Shown: piece after piece, positions 18,026 to 26,698 of the stretch
How the letters are laid out: each line of letters starts with the position of its first letter
How positions within the stretch are numbered: position 1 is the stretch's first letter
Origin: Oscillospiraceae bacterium
Lineage (GTDB): Bacteria; Bacillota; Clostridia; Oscillospirales; Acutalibacteraceae
Length of the DNA stretch: 39,574 bases
Direction of reading: 5' to 3'
Assembly (NCBI GenBank): GCA_022508865.1
Contig: JAFLUK010000002.1
Location: 1-39,574, forward strand
Notes under the pieces: generated by a model
Told to the model about the DNA's origin: nothing
Database searches by the model: none
What the model saw: the letters and a program-made list of their open reading frames with translations, nothing else
Made by a program: the position numbers and the translations under genes

Positions 18026-19222
18026 TTATTCATTGCCTACAAGCTGTACGGTGTCTACAACCTTGCCGTTATAATAGTACACTCTTGGTACTCGCTTACC
18101 AATATCGCATACAAATTCATAGTTAAAACTGCCTGCAAGGTCAGCAACACAATCACAGCTGATTTCTTCTTTGCCGTCCTTGCCCATAAGTGTTACAGTA
18201 TCTCCTGTCACAACACCTTTGATGTGTGAAACATCCACCATAAATTGATCCATACAAACTCTGCCTATTATAGGAGCTTTCTCTCCCTTTATAAGCACAA
18301 ATCCCTTGTTGCTGAGGGTTCTGGGATAGCCGTCTGCATAACCCACCGGAATGGTGGCAACAACAGTTTCCCTATCTGTAATATATGTTCCGCCATAGCC
18401 TATAGGAGTGCCCTTTGGCACAGTTTTTACGTAGGAAACAGCAGACTTCCACTGCATTGCAGGTTCAAGAGAAAAGTTTTTCTTGTCCATTTCTGCACTG
18501 GGGTACAGACCATAGGTAATAATACCGCAACGGACCATTTCCAGGTTCATTTCCGGAAGCTCCATAATAGCCGCAGAATTACTGATATGACGGTTTGGAA
18601 TTTTTATTCCCTGCTGTTCAAGTTTTATGGTAAAAGTAATGAATCTGTCATACTGTGTCTTTGCAAAGGTTTTATCCTTTTCATCTGCTCTTGCAAGGTG
18701 AGAAAAAATTCCGTTTATCTCTATGTTTGGCAACAAAGAAATTTCTTTTATAATCCTTACACTTTCTTCATTGTCGGCAAAGCCGATTCGGCTCATACCT
18801 GTGTCCAGCTTAATGTGTATTTTTATTTTTTTATTGAGCTGACCGGCCTTTTCTGACAGAGCCTTTGCCATTTGGTATGAAAACACAGCAGGCATCATAT
18901 CATATTCAATAATCTGATTGTACTGCAGGGGATGAGTGTAGCCCAAAAGAAGTATAGGTTTGTTAAACCCCGAATTTCGAAGGTCAACACCTTCCTCTAC
19001 TACAGCAACGGCGTAGCCGTCTATAAGGTCATTACAGTATTTTGCAATTTGTTTTGCACCGTGACCATAGCCGTCTGCCTTAATAACCGCAAACAGCTTG
19101 GTGTTGCTGCTTATTCTTCTCTTAACAAGGGCAAGGTTATTGTGAATGGCTGTCAGGTCTACATCGGCCCTGACACGCATATATTTTTTCATATCAACAC
19201 TTCTTATATATCTTGTATTCAT
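18026..19222 (-). CDS. alr: Alanine racemase
   Basis: A 398-residue PLP enzyme that interconverts L- and D-alanine for peptidoglycan. The PLP lysine is Lys48 in AVIKADGYGHGA. Also visible are SRIGF, the HISNSAA stretch, the substrate-pocket tyrosine region PIGYGGTY, and PVGYADGYPR and GRVCMDQFMVD of the C-terminal barrel. ATG 19222 has no ribosome binding site of its own; the nearest GGAGG is 25 bases upstream and serves a 7-codon ORF whose TGA overlaps this ATG. Starts at 19192 (MKKYMRVRAD) or 19180 would give a more typical N-terminus, so the exact start is uncertain. Likely first gene of an operon running to 15506. Confidence 0.95.
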   Translation of the reverse strand: MNTRYIRSVDMKKYMRVRADVDLTAIHNNLALVKRRISSNTKLFAVIKADGYGHGAKQIAKYCNDLIDGYAVAVVEEGVDLRNSGFNKPILLLGYTHPLQYNQIIEYDMMPAVFSYQMAKALSEKAGQLNKKIKIHIKLDTGMSRIGFADNEESVRIIKEISLLPNIEINGIFSHLARADEKDKTFAKTQYDRFITFTIKLEQQGIKIPNRHISNSAAIMELPEMNLEMVRCGIITYGLYPSAEMDKKNFSLEPAMQWKSAVSYVKTVPKGTPIGYGGTYITDRETVVATIPVGYADGYPRTLSNKGFVLIKGEKAPIIGRVCMDQFMVDVSHIKGVVTGDTVTLMGKDGKEEISCDCVADLAGSFNYEFVCDIGKRVPRVYYYNGKVVDTVQLVGNE

Positions 19223-19242
19223 TGTGATAGCATTAATACCAT
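19219..19242 (-). other. Seven-codon leader ORF coupled to alr
   Basis: ATG at 19242 follows GGAGG by five bases and encodes MVLMLSQ before a TGA that overlaps the alr ATG (ATGA). The strong ribosome binding site would otherwise be useless for alr. It could be a coupling leader, or chance if alr really begins further in. Confidence 0.35.
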
Positions 19243-19349
19243 TATAACCTCCACAGAGATTATAATCAAGAAAAAAATAAAATGTTTACCTTATATGGTA
19301 CAAATAATTATTTTAGTATGATATAATCATAGTAAAGGGAGGGTTTTAT

Positions 19350-19814
19350 TTGTTTTTTTATCACTACAATTCACCAATTGGCAGGCTGGTGATAGTACAG
19401 GATAATAATGGAATTTGCCAAATTGTTCTGCCAAATAGGGAAATAAAGGTTAATGCCACAGAAAAACTAACTCCCGTTATAGAAAGAACCATAAATCAGC
19501 TGGAAGAGTATTTTCAGGGTGAGAGGAAAAGCTTTGATGTGCCTCTGTCCTTAAAGGGCACTGACTTTCAGCTTATGGTGTGGAGGGAACTTATGAAAAT
19601 CCCCTACGGGCACACCGTCTGCTACAGCGAGTTAGCGGAAAAAATCAGAAACCCGAAGGCTCAAAGGGCAGTGGGAATGGCAAATAACCTCAATCCTGTA
19701 CCCATTATAGTGCCGTGTCATCGTGTGGTGGGGAAAAACGGAAGCCTTACAGGCTATGCAGGAGGCATTGATGTAAAGGCAAAGCTTTTAGAGTTGGAAA
19801 AGGATAATATATGA
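19350..19814 (+). CDS. ogt: Methylated-DNA-protein cysteine methyltransferase
   Basis: A 154-residue suicide repair protein that removes alkyl groups from O6 of guanine. The acceptor cysteine is Cys123 in the hallmark PCHRVV. The helix-turn-helix region is RELMKIPYGHTVCYSELAE, and the N-terminal ribonuclease-H-like domain (SPIGRLVIV) is short, as in Ogt/MGMT. The start is TTG 19350, preceded by GGGAGGG at a good distance; no ATG is available. It diverges from alr. There is no fused Ada regulatory domain. Confidence 0.93.
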   Translation: MFFYHYNSPIGRLVIVQDNNGICQIVLPNREIKVNATEKLTPVIERTINQLEEYFQGERKSFDVPLSLKGTDFQLMVWRELMKIPYGHTVCYSELAEKIRNPKAQRAVGMANNLNPVPIIVPCHRVVGKNGSLTGYAGGIDVKAKLLELEKDNI

Positions 19815-19867
19815 ATTTAGATGAAAGGAGTAATAATAAAATAACTGTATTTTTCTTGAAATTTTCC

Positions 19868-19896
19868 TCGACAAAGGAAAGATTATGTGATAAAAT
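19868..19896 (+). promoter_or_regulatory. Promoter of the 144-aa membrane protein
   Basis: TCGACA at 19868-19873 and TAAAAT at 19891-19896, 17-base spacer, about 45 bases before the start codon. Confidence 0.65.
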
Positions 19897-19939
19897 CTGT
19901 GTGTAGAAAAATACTTTAAAAATAAAAGGAAAAATAATT

Positions 19940-20374
19940 ATGGTACTGGTGAGATTTTTTGATTTTATCGGCAGAAAGATGGGTCAATCGTTTGGAATTA
20001 TTTTTAAAATTATTATCCCATTTCTTGTAACGTTTGTACCTATGGATATAGTAAGTACTCTGGTGTCAAGCGGCGATGCAAAAATTGTATCAATAATACT
20101 GTGGTTAATCTTTTTTGTACTGCTTATTATTGCACCAAAGGTGGCATCGGTTGTAGAATTTTTTGTAATTGGCTTTGCCATGGTGTTTGCCTTTGGTTAC
20201 GGAATAATCAACCATTGGTGGGGATATGCAATTATGATTTCTGCCGGAGTATTCTTATTTTTCAAGATACTTTTCCTAATTAATATCCTTATAAAAAAGG
20301 CAGACGGTACCTACGAAACAGAACAGCAAGAGGAAAAGGCAGAAAAATATATACCTGACAAATTTCAGGAATAA
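19940..20374 (+). CDS. Small membrane protein, paralogue of the 249-aa protein beside alr
   Basis: A 144-residue protein with about four hydrophobic segments (residues 18-38, 50-65, 72-88, 92-115) and a Lys/Glu-rich cytoplasmic tail. The stretch IIIPFLVTFVP, then about 30 residues, then PKVASVVEF (66-74) parallels IIIPMLVMFLP and PKVASAVEF in the protein at 17208-17957. The long charged N-terminal tail of that protein is missing here. AAAGGA is 10 bases before the ATG. It has its own promoter (19868) and terminator (20381). The family is not recognised. Confidence 0.75.
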   Translation: MVLVRFFDFIGRKMGQSFGIIFKIIIPFLVTFVPMDIVSTLVSSGDAKIVSIILWLIFFVLLIIAPKVASVVEFFVIGFAMVFAFGYGIINHWWGYAIMISAGVFLFFKILFLINILIKKADGTYETEQQEEKAEKYIPDKFQE

Positions 20375-20380
20375 TAAAAC

Positions 20381-20422
20381 AGGTGTATCAGTAATATGTG
20401 ATACACCTTTTAATTTTTTATT
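20381..20422 (+). terminator. Terminator after the 144-aa membrane protein
   Basis: AGGTGTATCA (20381-20390) pairs perfectly with TGATACACCT (20399-20408), followed by TTTTAATTTTTTA. Confidence 0.85.
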
Positions 20423-20433
20423 TAGGAGCAAAA

Positions 20434-21066
20434 ATGGTAAAAACATATATTTTAAACACAGAGTTTCTTGATAACAAGGAGTTGTTTAACAGTAAGCTGG
20501 AATCGGTGGACAAAGAAAGGAAAGAAAAAATACTTCGCCTGCCCTTTGCAAATCAAAAGCTGTCCCTTGGCGCAGGTTTGCTGATTAAGGAATTTGTAGG
20601 AGAAATATCCTCCTATAATAAACACAGAAAGCCCATATCTGCCAACGGAGAATTTAATGTAAGTCACAGCGGAAAGTATGTGGTGCTTTCAAAAAGCAAA
20701 AAGCCTGTTGGTGTTGATATTGAGATTTTACAAAGGGGAAAAAACAAAATAGCCCACAGATTTTTTACCATTGATGAATGTATACAAATTGACAGAAGTT
20801 ATGACAGGGATAATACTTTTACAAGGATATGGACACTAAAGGAAGCTTTTCTTAAGTGCATAGGAACAGGAATTGGTGAATATTTTAGTAAATTTACAAT
20901 TTTCCTTGATGAAGAAGAGGTTAAAATCAGTCAAAATATTCAGAGTAACCCCGTTTACTTTAAGGAGTATTTTGTTGAAGGCTATAAGTTGGCTGTTTGT
21001 AGTGAGGATAACTCATTTTCAAGAGAAATAGAGGATGTTACTCAAAAAGTGTTTGCTAAAATTTAA
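20434..21066 (+). CDS. 4'-phosphopantetheinyl transferase (Sfp type)
   Basis: A 210-residue enzyme that loads phosphopantetheine from coenzyme A onto carrier proteins. Landmarks are NVSHSGKYVV, the magnesium-binding PVGVDIEIL and the WTLKEAFLKCIGTGI helix, all in Sfp-superfamily order. ATG 20434 follows AGGAG by about 6 bases; an earlier ATG at 20398 lies inside the preceding terminator and is rejected. No non-ribosomal peptide or polyketide gene is in the window, so its carrier protein is elsewhere. A bidirectional terminator follows. Confidence 0.9.
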   Translation: MVKTYILNTEFLDNKELFNSKLESVDKERKEKILRLPFANQKLSLGAGLLIKEFVGEISSYNKHRKPISANGEFNVSHSGKYVVLSKSKKPVGVDIEILQRGKNKIAHRFFTIDECIQIDRSYDRDNTFTRIWTLKEAFLKCIGTGIGEYFSKFTIFLDEEEVKISQNIQSNPVYFKEYFVEGYKLAVCSEDNSFSREIEDVTQKVFAKI

Positions 21067-21145
21067 TAAAATTATTGTAGAAATATATGACCCCTTTTTT
21101 AGCTATCTTTGGTGGCTAGAAAAGAGGTTTTCTACGTAACGAAAG

Positions 21146-21172
21146 GGGGGTGTTTCAGTAACACCCCCTTAT
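21146..21172. terminator. Bidirectional terminator between PPTase and FnIII protein genes
   Basis: GGGGGTGTT (21146-21154) pairs with AACACCCCC (21160-21168) around a 5-base loop, with short T and A runs on both sides. A second small hairpin, TAGAAAA/TTTTCTA, lies at 21117-21134. Confidence 0.75.
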
Positions 21173-21183
21173 TTTATAATATT

Positions 21184-24100
21184 TTATTTCACAATGACAG
21201 ACAAGCCTGTTTTGTTATTTCCGCCTGATATATATCCTGCATTGCATATTCTATATGCCTTTACGGTGTAGGTATATTTTACTCCGCTTTCAAGGTTTTT
21301 GTCTGTAAATGTTCTTGTAGTGGTAGATTGTTCATCATATATCAGTTTAAAGTGTTCGTTAGCCTCTTTTCTGTATATATAGTAACCGCTGGCACCGGCA
21401 ACAGCGCCCCATGTTATTTTTGCTGTGTGCTCCTCGGGGCTTGTAGCAGATATAAGACTTGGTGTAAGAGGTATTGCCTTGCACTGTATCTCTTTGCTGT
21501 CGTAGCTGCCATATTCTATTTTGTCAACAGTTACAAAGGCTGTCACATAGTAGATGTAGTTAACACCACACTCGACAGTATCTGTATAGGTGATAACACT
21601 CTTTGAGGTGCACTTCTTAATCATTTCGTATTTGCCGTTTTCTTCTTTGCGGTAAATTTTGTAGCCGTTTGCGCCCATACATTTACCCCAATTTAGTTTA
21701 ATCTTGTTGTAATTTAATGAAGATGCAGAAACCAAAGGTGTTTCGGGAATAGCCATTGCGGCTACACCCTGCTTGTTGTACAGTCCGTATTTATTTGAAT
21801 TGTTAACTGTGCGATAGGACCTTACCGTATAGCTGTATTTAACTCCGCAGGAGACATTTTTGTCAACATATGAACAGACAGAGTTACCTTTTATAATTTC
21901 AAGTCTTGTCCATTTGGTATCATCAAAATTTTTGCGATACACAGCATATCCGTTGGCTCCGGATACACTCTTCCATTCTACTGAGATACTGTTGTAGGAA
22001 GAGCCCTTTACTGATGTAATGGCAGGGGCTAAAGTCTGGGGCATATTGGTGGTTCCTATGCTGTCGTATTGTCCCCACACTTTCTTTTTATCCTTTTTAT
22101 AATAGGCCCTTACAGAGTAAGTGTATTTTTCTCCTGTTGCCAAAGACTTATGAGTACAGCTTGTCAGTTTTGGATTATCAAAGGTGGCAAGAACCGAAAA
22201 CTTTTTATCATTAGCTTTTTTGTAATATACTCTATAGCCGCCGGCACCGCCAACAGTATTCCAAGAAATTAACAAGGAATTATAGCTTGCAACACTCACT
22301 TTGTATTTTGGCGCTGCAGGAACAGCCTTGCCGGTTATACCTTTTTCGTAGTCTCCCGTAAAGGTGCTGCCGCTTTGATTTCTGAATGCCCTTACAGTAT
22401 AGGTATAGGAGTCGCCGCAGACAAGCCCCTTGTCCTGATAAGTGCACACTTTGCCGTCGTTAAGTGTGGCAATTTTTTTATAGCCAACCTTGTCTGTTTT
22501 TCTGTATACATAGTACCCGTCAGCCCCTGCAACTGCTTCCCAATTGACCTGAATTTTATTGTAGTCAACACTGTCAACAGTCAGAAGCTTTGGTTTTGCA
22601 GGATAGGCTGTACCGTAAATATAATTTTCGTATGCGCTGTACTTTGTTATTCCGTTTGCGGTGCAATATGCCCTGACGGTGTATGTATATTTCACGCCGG
22701 TAACAGCGTTTTTGTCCTTAAAGGAAAGTGTACTGCTGTTGGAGATTTCTGCAATACGTTGGTATTTTTCTGTAGTTTTTCTGTATACCACATAACCGGT
22801 TGCACCGGGCACCTTGGTCCAGTTTATTTTTATAGTTTTGTAGTCAATGCTGGAAGTGCTTTTCAGAGCAGGCTCGGCAGGTAAAGTATATCCTGAAACA
22901 ACTTCGCTGACAAAGCCGCCATACTTTTTGTTGTCAATTATTCTGTAACCCTTTACCTTAAAATCGTATTTTACACAGCATTTCAAATTTTTTACAGTGA
23001 ATTCGGTATTACCGTTGCCGCTTATATCACCTGCTTTGGTAAAGGTTTTGTCCTCGCTTGCCTTGTAATAGACAATATATCCGCTTGCGCCGTTTACCTT
23101 GCTCCAGCTTAAATTAATTTTGTCATACTCATTGCTTTTCAGGGTTTTTATTTTGGGAGGATTTGTGTAGGAAATACCCTCAATTCCTGCAGCATCATAA
23201 CTGCCCAAATACTTTGTGTCATTTGCAGTTTTGTATGCCCTTACTGTATAGATGTATTTTGTTCCTGTTACAGAAGACAAATCAGTAAAGCTTACTGTAC
23301 TGCCCCCTTTTACCTCACCAATACGTTTGTAGCTCTTGTCACCGCTGGCTTTGCGGTAGATTGCATATCCGTCAACACCCTTAACCTTATTCCAGCTGAT
23401 TTCAATTTTATTAAAATCAAGACTTTCTGTTTTGACAAGGGTTACCTTTGCAGGCAGGGCTACTCCCTTAATGCCTGTTTTGTCATATGCTCCAAGATAG
23501 GAACTTTTGCCCACATAGGCTCTGGCGGTGTAATAGTATTCCTTGCCTGTTACGGCGGTAGTGTCTGTAAAATTCAACTTTGTAACGCTGTTTGTGAGCT
23601 TTGTCCAGCTGGTTTCATCGGTGGCTTTTCGGTATACTCTGTAACCGTCAGCATTTTTTACGGCATTCCAATACACCTTAATTGTGTTGTGGTCAATGCT
23701 TTCTGTCTTTTTCATTTTCGGAGGGTCAGGATGAGTGGTAATTTCCTTTCCTGTTTTATCATAGTCAAGATAAACAGTAGTTGAGCCCGACTTGTAGTAG
23801 CCTCTTACAGTATATTCATAGGTTTTTCCCATTGTAAGGGTGGAATCTGTGTAGGTACGTTCCCCCTCGGCATAGGTGTTACCCATTGTGGCAATTCTCT
23901 TGCCTGTCCACGTTGTTTCTCCCTTATTTCTGCGATACAGTATGTAGTGCTGACAACAGCCGTTGGGGTACCACTTGATTTGTGCAGTGGTAGAATTTAC
24001 TTCCTCAATAGAAGCTACCTGTGTTTTGTCCTTATTGCAAAAAACAACAAAATATTCCGGTGTAAAGCCGGCACTGCTAAGTTTTCTCAAAGATATGGTG

Positions 24101-24726
24101 TTGTAATATTCCTTTGCTGTGTTGTAGCGTGTGCCTCCATCCTGTGTGTTGGTGGAATCGTTATAGATAATTTCTCCTTTGTCCACAGTTGCCTGTCTGT
24201 CAATCTGAACATAGTGAGAGCCTCCGCCATAAAGAGAAACCTTAAGAAGCAGATGATACTGCTTGTCTGTTCTGTTAAAAAAACTCATTGCTGTGTTATA
24301 AAAACTACCATTTGGATAGTACTGAAAGCTTTCGCAGGTCATACCAAACTGGCCTGCCAAAGTTGACCAGTAAATTCCAATATCCCCAATACCCTTGGAG
24401 GGAGAGCCGTACTTGCTCATAAGTGTTCCGGGGGTTGTTGTATAAGGGCTGGCAACGCCTGCTTCAACAAACATTTTAGCCATAGCCACAGTACTGCAGC
24501 CGTACTGATTCATCCAGTCTGACTCCCAAGCGTCACTTGGTTTTGTGTTGTGCCAAGGGAATTGGTCCTGACTCCATGCTCTGTAATATTTATATCCGCT
24601 GTCCTTTATCATTTTTGCGCCGTCAAAATAGTACGCCGCATTTACGGACAGCATAGGAACAACCGTCAAAACTACAGTTATTATTATCACAAAAAAAGTA
24701 ATAGAAATCACCTTTAGTTTTTTCAC
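21184..24726 (-). CDS. Secreted C39-like papain-fold protein with ten FnIII repeats
   Basis: A 1180-residue extracellular protein. The signal peptide (KKLK, then a long hydrophobic core, then SVNA/AYY) ends near residue 30. Residues about 45-220 look like a C39-family papain-fold domain: Gln74 and Cys77 in NQYGCSTVAMA, His171 in GGGSHYVQID, and Asp190 in IIYNDS give a plausible catalytic set. Ten fibronectin-III repeats of about 90 residues follow, each with a Trp strand (for example INWTKV), a GY-x-VYRK strand and a YTYTVRAY strand. There is no LPXTG, SLH or dockerin at the end, so surface attachment is unclear. GTG 24726 follows AGGAGGTG by 7 bases. It has its own promoter and terminator. 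Peptidase activity is inference. Confidence 0.85.
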   Translation of the reverse strand: MKKLKVISITFFVIIITVVLTVVPMLSVNAAYYFDGAKMIKDSGYKYYRAWSQDQFPWHNTKPSDAWESDWMNQYGCSTVAMAKMFVEAGVASPYTTTPGTLMSKYGSPSKGIGDIGIYWSTLAGQFGMTCESFQYYPNGSFYNTAMSFFNRTDKQYHLLLKVSLYGGGSHYVQIDRQATVDKGEIIYNDSTNTQDGGTRYNTAKEYYNTISLRKLSSAGFTPEYFVVFCNKDKTQVASIEEVNSTTAQIKWYPNGCCQHYILYRRNKGETTWTGKRIATMGNTYAEGERTYTDSTLTMGKTYEYTVRGYYKSGSTTVYLDYDKTGKEITTHPDPPKMKKTESIDHNTIKVYWNAVKNADGYRVYRKATDETSWTKLTNSVTKLNFTDTTAVTGKEYYYTARAYVGKSSYLGAYDKTGIKGVALPAKVTLVKTESLDFNKIEISWNKVKGVDGYAIYRKASGDKSYKRIGEVKGGSTVSFTDLSSVTGTKYIYTVRAYKTANDTKYLGSYDAAGIEGISYTNPPKIKTLKSNEYDKINLSWSKVNGASGYIVYYKASEDKTFTKAGDISGNGNTEFTVKNLKCCVKYDFKVKGYRIIDNKKYGGFVSEVVSGYTLPAEPALKSTSSIDYKTIKINWTKVPGATGYVVYRKTTEKYQRIAEISNSSTLSFKDKNAVTGVKYTYTVRAYCTANGITKYSAYENYIYGTAYPAKPKLLTVDSVDYNKIQVNWEAVAGADGYYVYRKTDKVGYKKIATLNDGKVCTYQDKGLVCGDSYTYTVRAFRNQSGSTFTGDYEKGITGKAVPAAPKYKVSVASYNSLLISWNTVGGAGGYRVYYKKANDKKFSVLATFDNPKLTSCTHKSLATGEKYTYSVRAYYKKDKKKVWGQYDSIGTTNMPQTLAPAITSVKGSSYNSISVEWKSVSGANGYAVYRKNFDDTKWTRLEIIKGNSVCSYVDKNVSCGVKYSYTVRSYRTVNNSNKYGLYNKQGVAAMAIPETPLVSASSLNYNKIKLNWGKCMGANGYKIYRKEENGKYEMIKKCTSKSVITYTDTVECGVNYIYYVTAFVTVDKIEYGSYDSKEIQCKAIPLTPSLISATSPEEHTAKITWGAVAGASGYYIYRKEANEHFKLIYDEQSTTTRTFTDKNLESGVKYTYTVKAYRICNAGYISGGNNKTGLSVIVK

Positions 24727-24767
24727 GGAAGCACCTCCTAATCCCATAATTCAACAAAAGTTACTTA

Positions 24768-24796
24768 ATTATAACATTTTTGAAACTTTTTTGCAA
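24768..24796 (-). promoter_or_regulatory. Promoter of the C39/FnIII gene
   Basis: On the minus strand TTGCAA (24796-24791) and TATAAT (24773-24768) are 17 bases apart, about 35 bases upstream of the GTG start. Confidence 0.8.
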
Positions 24797-24828
24797 CATT
24801 TTTGTTTTTAAGATTATCTTTGCAGAAA

Positions 24829-24855
24829 GAAAAAATCCCGCATAAAATGCGAGAT
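24829..24855 (-). terminator. Terminator of the rimP-truB operon
   Basis: On the minus strand ATCTCGCAT and ATGCGGGAT form a 9-bp stem with one G-U pair and a 3-base loop, followed by a run of five or six T. It lies just after the truB stop. Confidence 0.88.
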
Positions 24856-24863
24856 TAAAATAT

Positions 24864-25757
24864 TTATATAGTTTTGAACAACTTAAAAATTTTCAGCTGA
24901 TCGCCCTTTATAATACCCAGCCCAAGAAAAGCGTTGTTGGCATCTTTAACTCTGATAATTGTGTCATCCGGTAGGTTCAGCCTTTGAAGATAGGTGCGGT
25001 TTTTGTCAAGAGAACCACCGTTGGAAAAACGCTTTGCCTGTGCTTCTGAAATTTTAATGTAGGGGTAGGACATAAACAGACTTTCCGTGTTCATAAGACA
25101 TTTAGAAAAATCTGTCATTTCCCTTGCCTTTTCCAATGGAATTGCCTGTTCAAGGGTGTAACCGCAGGCTTCTGTTCTGATTAAAGAAGTCATCACCGCA
25201 AAGGAGCCGAGATTTCCCCCCAAATCGTCAATTATTGTCCGCACGTATGTACCCTTGCTACAGCTGATTTCCAGTGTGCCGCATTGATTTTCTTCGTCAA
25301 AATCAGTTAAAGCCAGTTTGTATATGGTGACAGGACGTTTTTCTCTATCTATGGTTTTACCCTGCCTTGCAAGGTCGTACAGTCGTTTTCCGTCAATCTG
25401 TATTGCGGAATACATTGGAGGTGTCTGAAGAATATCTCCTGTAAAAAGTGGGAGTTTTTCTTCTATATCTTCCCTTGTAAAGTAGGTTTTTTCCTGCTTC
25501 AGAACTGTTCCCCAAATGTCAAGGGTATCTGTTTTTATTCCCAGTTTGAAGGTAGCAGTGTAGCTTTTGTCGTGATTAACAACCAAGTCCTGTGCCTTTG
25601 TGGCGTTCCCAAGAACAAGGGGCAAAACACCTGTTGCGTTTGGGTCCAGTGTGCCAAGGTGACCGATTTTCCGTTGTCCTGTTGCTTTTCGCATAACAGC
25701 AACAACATCAAAGGATGTAAAGTCCATTGGCTTGTTGATTACCAGTACTCCGTTCAT
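24864..25757 (-). CDS. truB: tRNA pseudouridine(55) synthase
   Basis: A 297-residue enzyme that makes pseudouridine 55 in the T-loop of tRNAs. The start GVLVINKPMDFTSFDVV and the catalytic Asp38 in GHLGTLDPNATGVLP are diagnostic, followed by YSAIQIDGKRLYDLAR and the CSKGTYVRTIIDDLG motif. The C-terminal region (from about 230) is a small PUA-like extension. The ATG overlaps the nrnA stop by four bases, and the gene is last in the operon before a terminator. Length is normal. Confidence 0.96.
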   Translation of the reverse strand: MNGVLVINKPMDFTSFDVVAVMRKATGQRKIGHLGTLDPNATGVLPLVLGNATKAQDLVVNHDKSYTATFKLGIKTDTLDIWGTVLKQEKTYFTREDIEEKLPLFTGDILQTPPMYSAIQIDGKRLYDLARQGKTIDREKRPVTIYKLALTDFDEENQCGTLEISCSKGTYVRTIIDDLGGNLGSFAVMTSLIRTEACGYTLEQAIPLEKAREMTDFSKCLMNTESLFMSYPYIKISEAQAKRFSNGGSLDKNRTYLQRLNLPDDTIIRVKDANNAFLGLGIIKGDQLKIFKLFKTI

Positions 25758-26698
25758 TTCAGTATCTCTTTCGCTGCGGCTATAAGGGTTTGTTTAACGG
25801 TAATTAAATCGCCGTTAATTGCACATCCTGCGGCTGCATTGTGGCCGCCGCCGCCAAATTGCTGACAAAAGGCACAGGCATCTATATCGCCATTGGTACG
25901 AACAGAAATCTTAAATTCCTTGTTCTTTTTCTCCCTCATGGTAATACCGATTTTCACACCCTCAATCTGGCGTGGAATAGAAGCAAGTCCCTCCATTTCG
26001 TCATCACCAAGGTTTAGCCTTTCCTGCATAGCAATGGTTGTGTAGATAATTGCACATTTGCCGTCGTGATAGTAGTCAAGGGTATCGTATACCATTCTTT
26101 CCAAAGCCAGCTTTTCCTTTGTTTTTGTTTCAAACATAGCCCTGTTAATAGTACCAAAGTCGCAACCTGCTTTTATCAGTTCACCAGCAATAATATGGGT
26201 TCTCTCTGTTGTGTTTGTATACATAAAACAGCCGGTGTCTGTGCTTACCCCGGTGTAGAGGCAATCGGCAATTTCCTTTGTGATATCCACATTCATAATT
26301 TTAAGTAAATCGTAGATAATCTCTGCAGTAGAAGCCGCAGTGTGGTCAATATAGCTGTCCTTAACTCCCATAGAATTACTTTTGTGGTGGTCAATGCACA
26401 AATCTATTTTGTCCTTGTAGTTTTCTTGATTTTCTCCCAGAAGTGTGGGAGCAGCCACATCAACAGACATAATAAAGCCGGGGGTAAAATCCGATTTATC
26501 AACACTACTTGAAAGATAGTCGTACTTTTGCGCTACCTTACCGCTGGTAATGACCCTTGCGTTTTTCCCAATTCTCTGCAAAGCAAGGCATAGTCCGTAT
26601 GCACTTCCAAGGGTGTCGCCGTCCGGATAGTGATGTGTGAGAATTTCTATATTATTCTTTTGTCGGAGTGTTTTTGCTACTTCATTCAGTGTCATCAT
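25754..26698 (-). CDS. nrnA: DHH-family nanoRNase / pAp phosphatase
   Basis: A 314-residue phosphoesterase expected to degrade oligoribonucleotides and dephosphorylate 3',5'-ADP (pAp). The motifs are THHYPDGDTLGS (motif I), SVDVA (II), IDHHKSN (III, the DHH), and the DHHA1 domain at the end with GGGGHNAAAGCAI. I chose ATG 26698, about 9 bases after GAGG; it overlaps the rbfA stop by 17 bases. Upstream ATGs at 26719 and 26713 lie further inside rbfA, and ATG 26695 is equally possible. NrnA between rbfA and truB is a standard Firmicute arrangement. Confidence 0.93.
   Translation of the reverse strand: MMTLNEVAKTLRQKNNIEILTHHYPDGDTLGSAYGLCLALQRIGKNARVITSGKVAQKYDYLSSSVDKSDFTPGFIMSVDVAAPTLLGENQENYKDKIDLCIDHHKSNSMGVKDSYIDHTAASTAEIIYDLLKIMNVDITKEIADCLYTGVSTDTGCFMYTNTTERTHIIAGELIKAGCDFGTINRAMFETKTKEKLALERMVYDTLDYYHDGKCAIIYTTIAMQERLNLGDDEMEGLASIPRQIEGVKIGITMREKKNKEFKISVRTNGDIDACAFCQQFGGGGHNAAAGCAINGDLITVKQTLIAAAKEILK

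Noticed and set aside
19811..19906. A 31-codon ORF overlapping the ogt stop (ATGA)
   Set aside because: Weak ribosome binding site, no recognisable sequence, and it contains the promoter for the next gene.
21184..24726. Periodic similar DNA segments about 270-290 bases apart, as in a repeat array
   Set aside because: They encode protein FnIII repeats; the period and divergence do not match CRISPR or tandem non-coding repeats.
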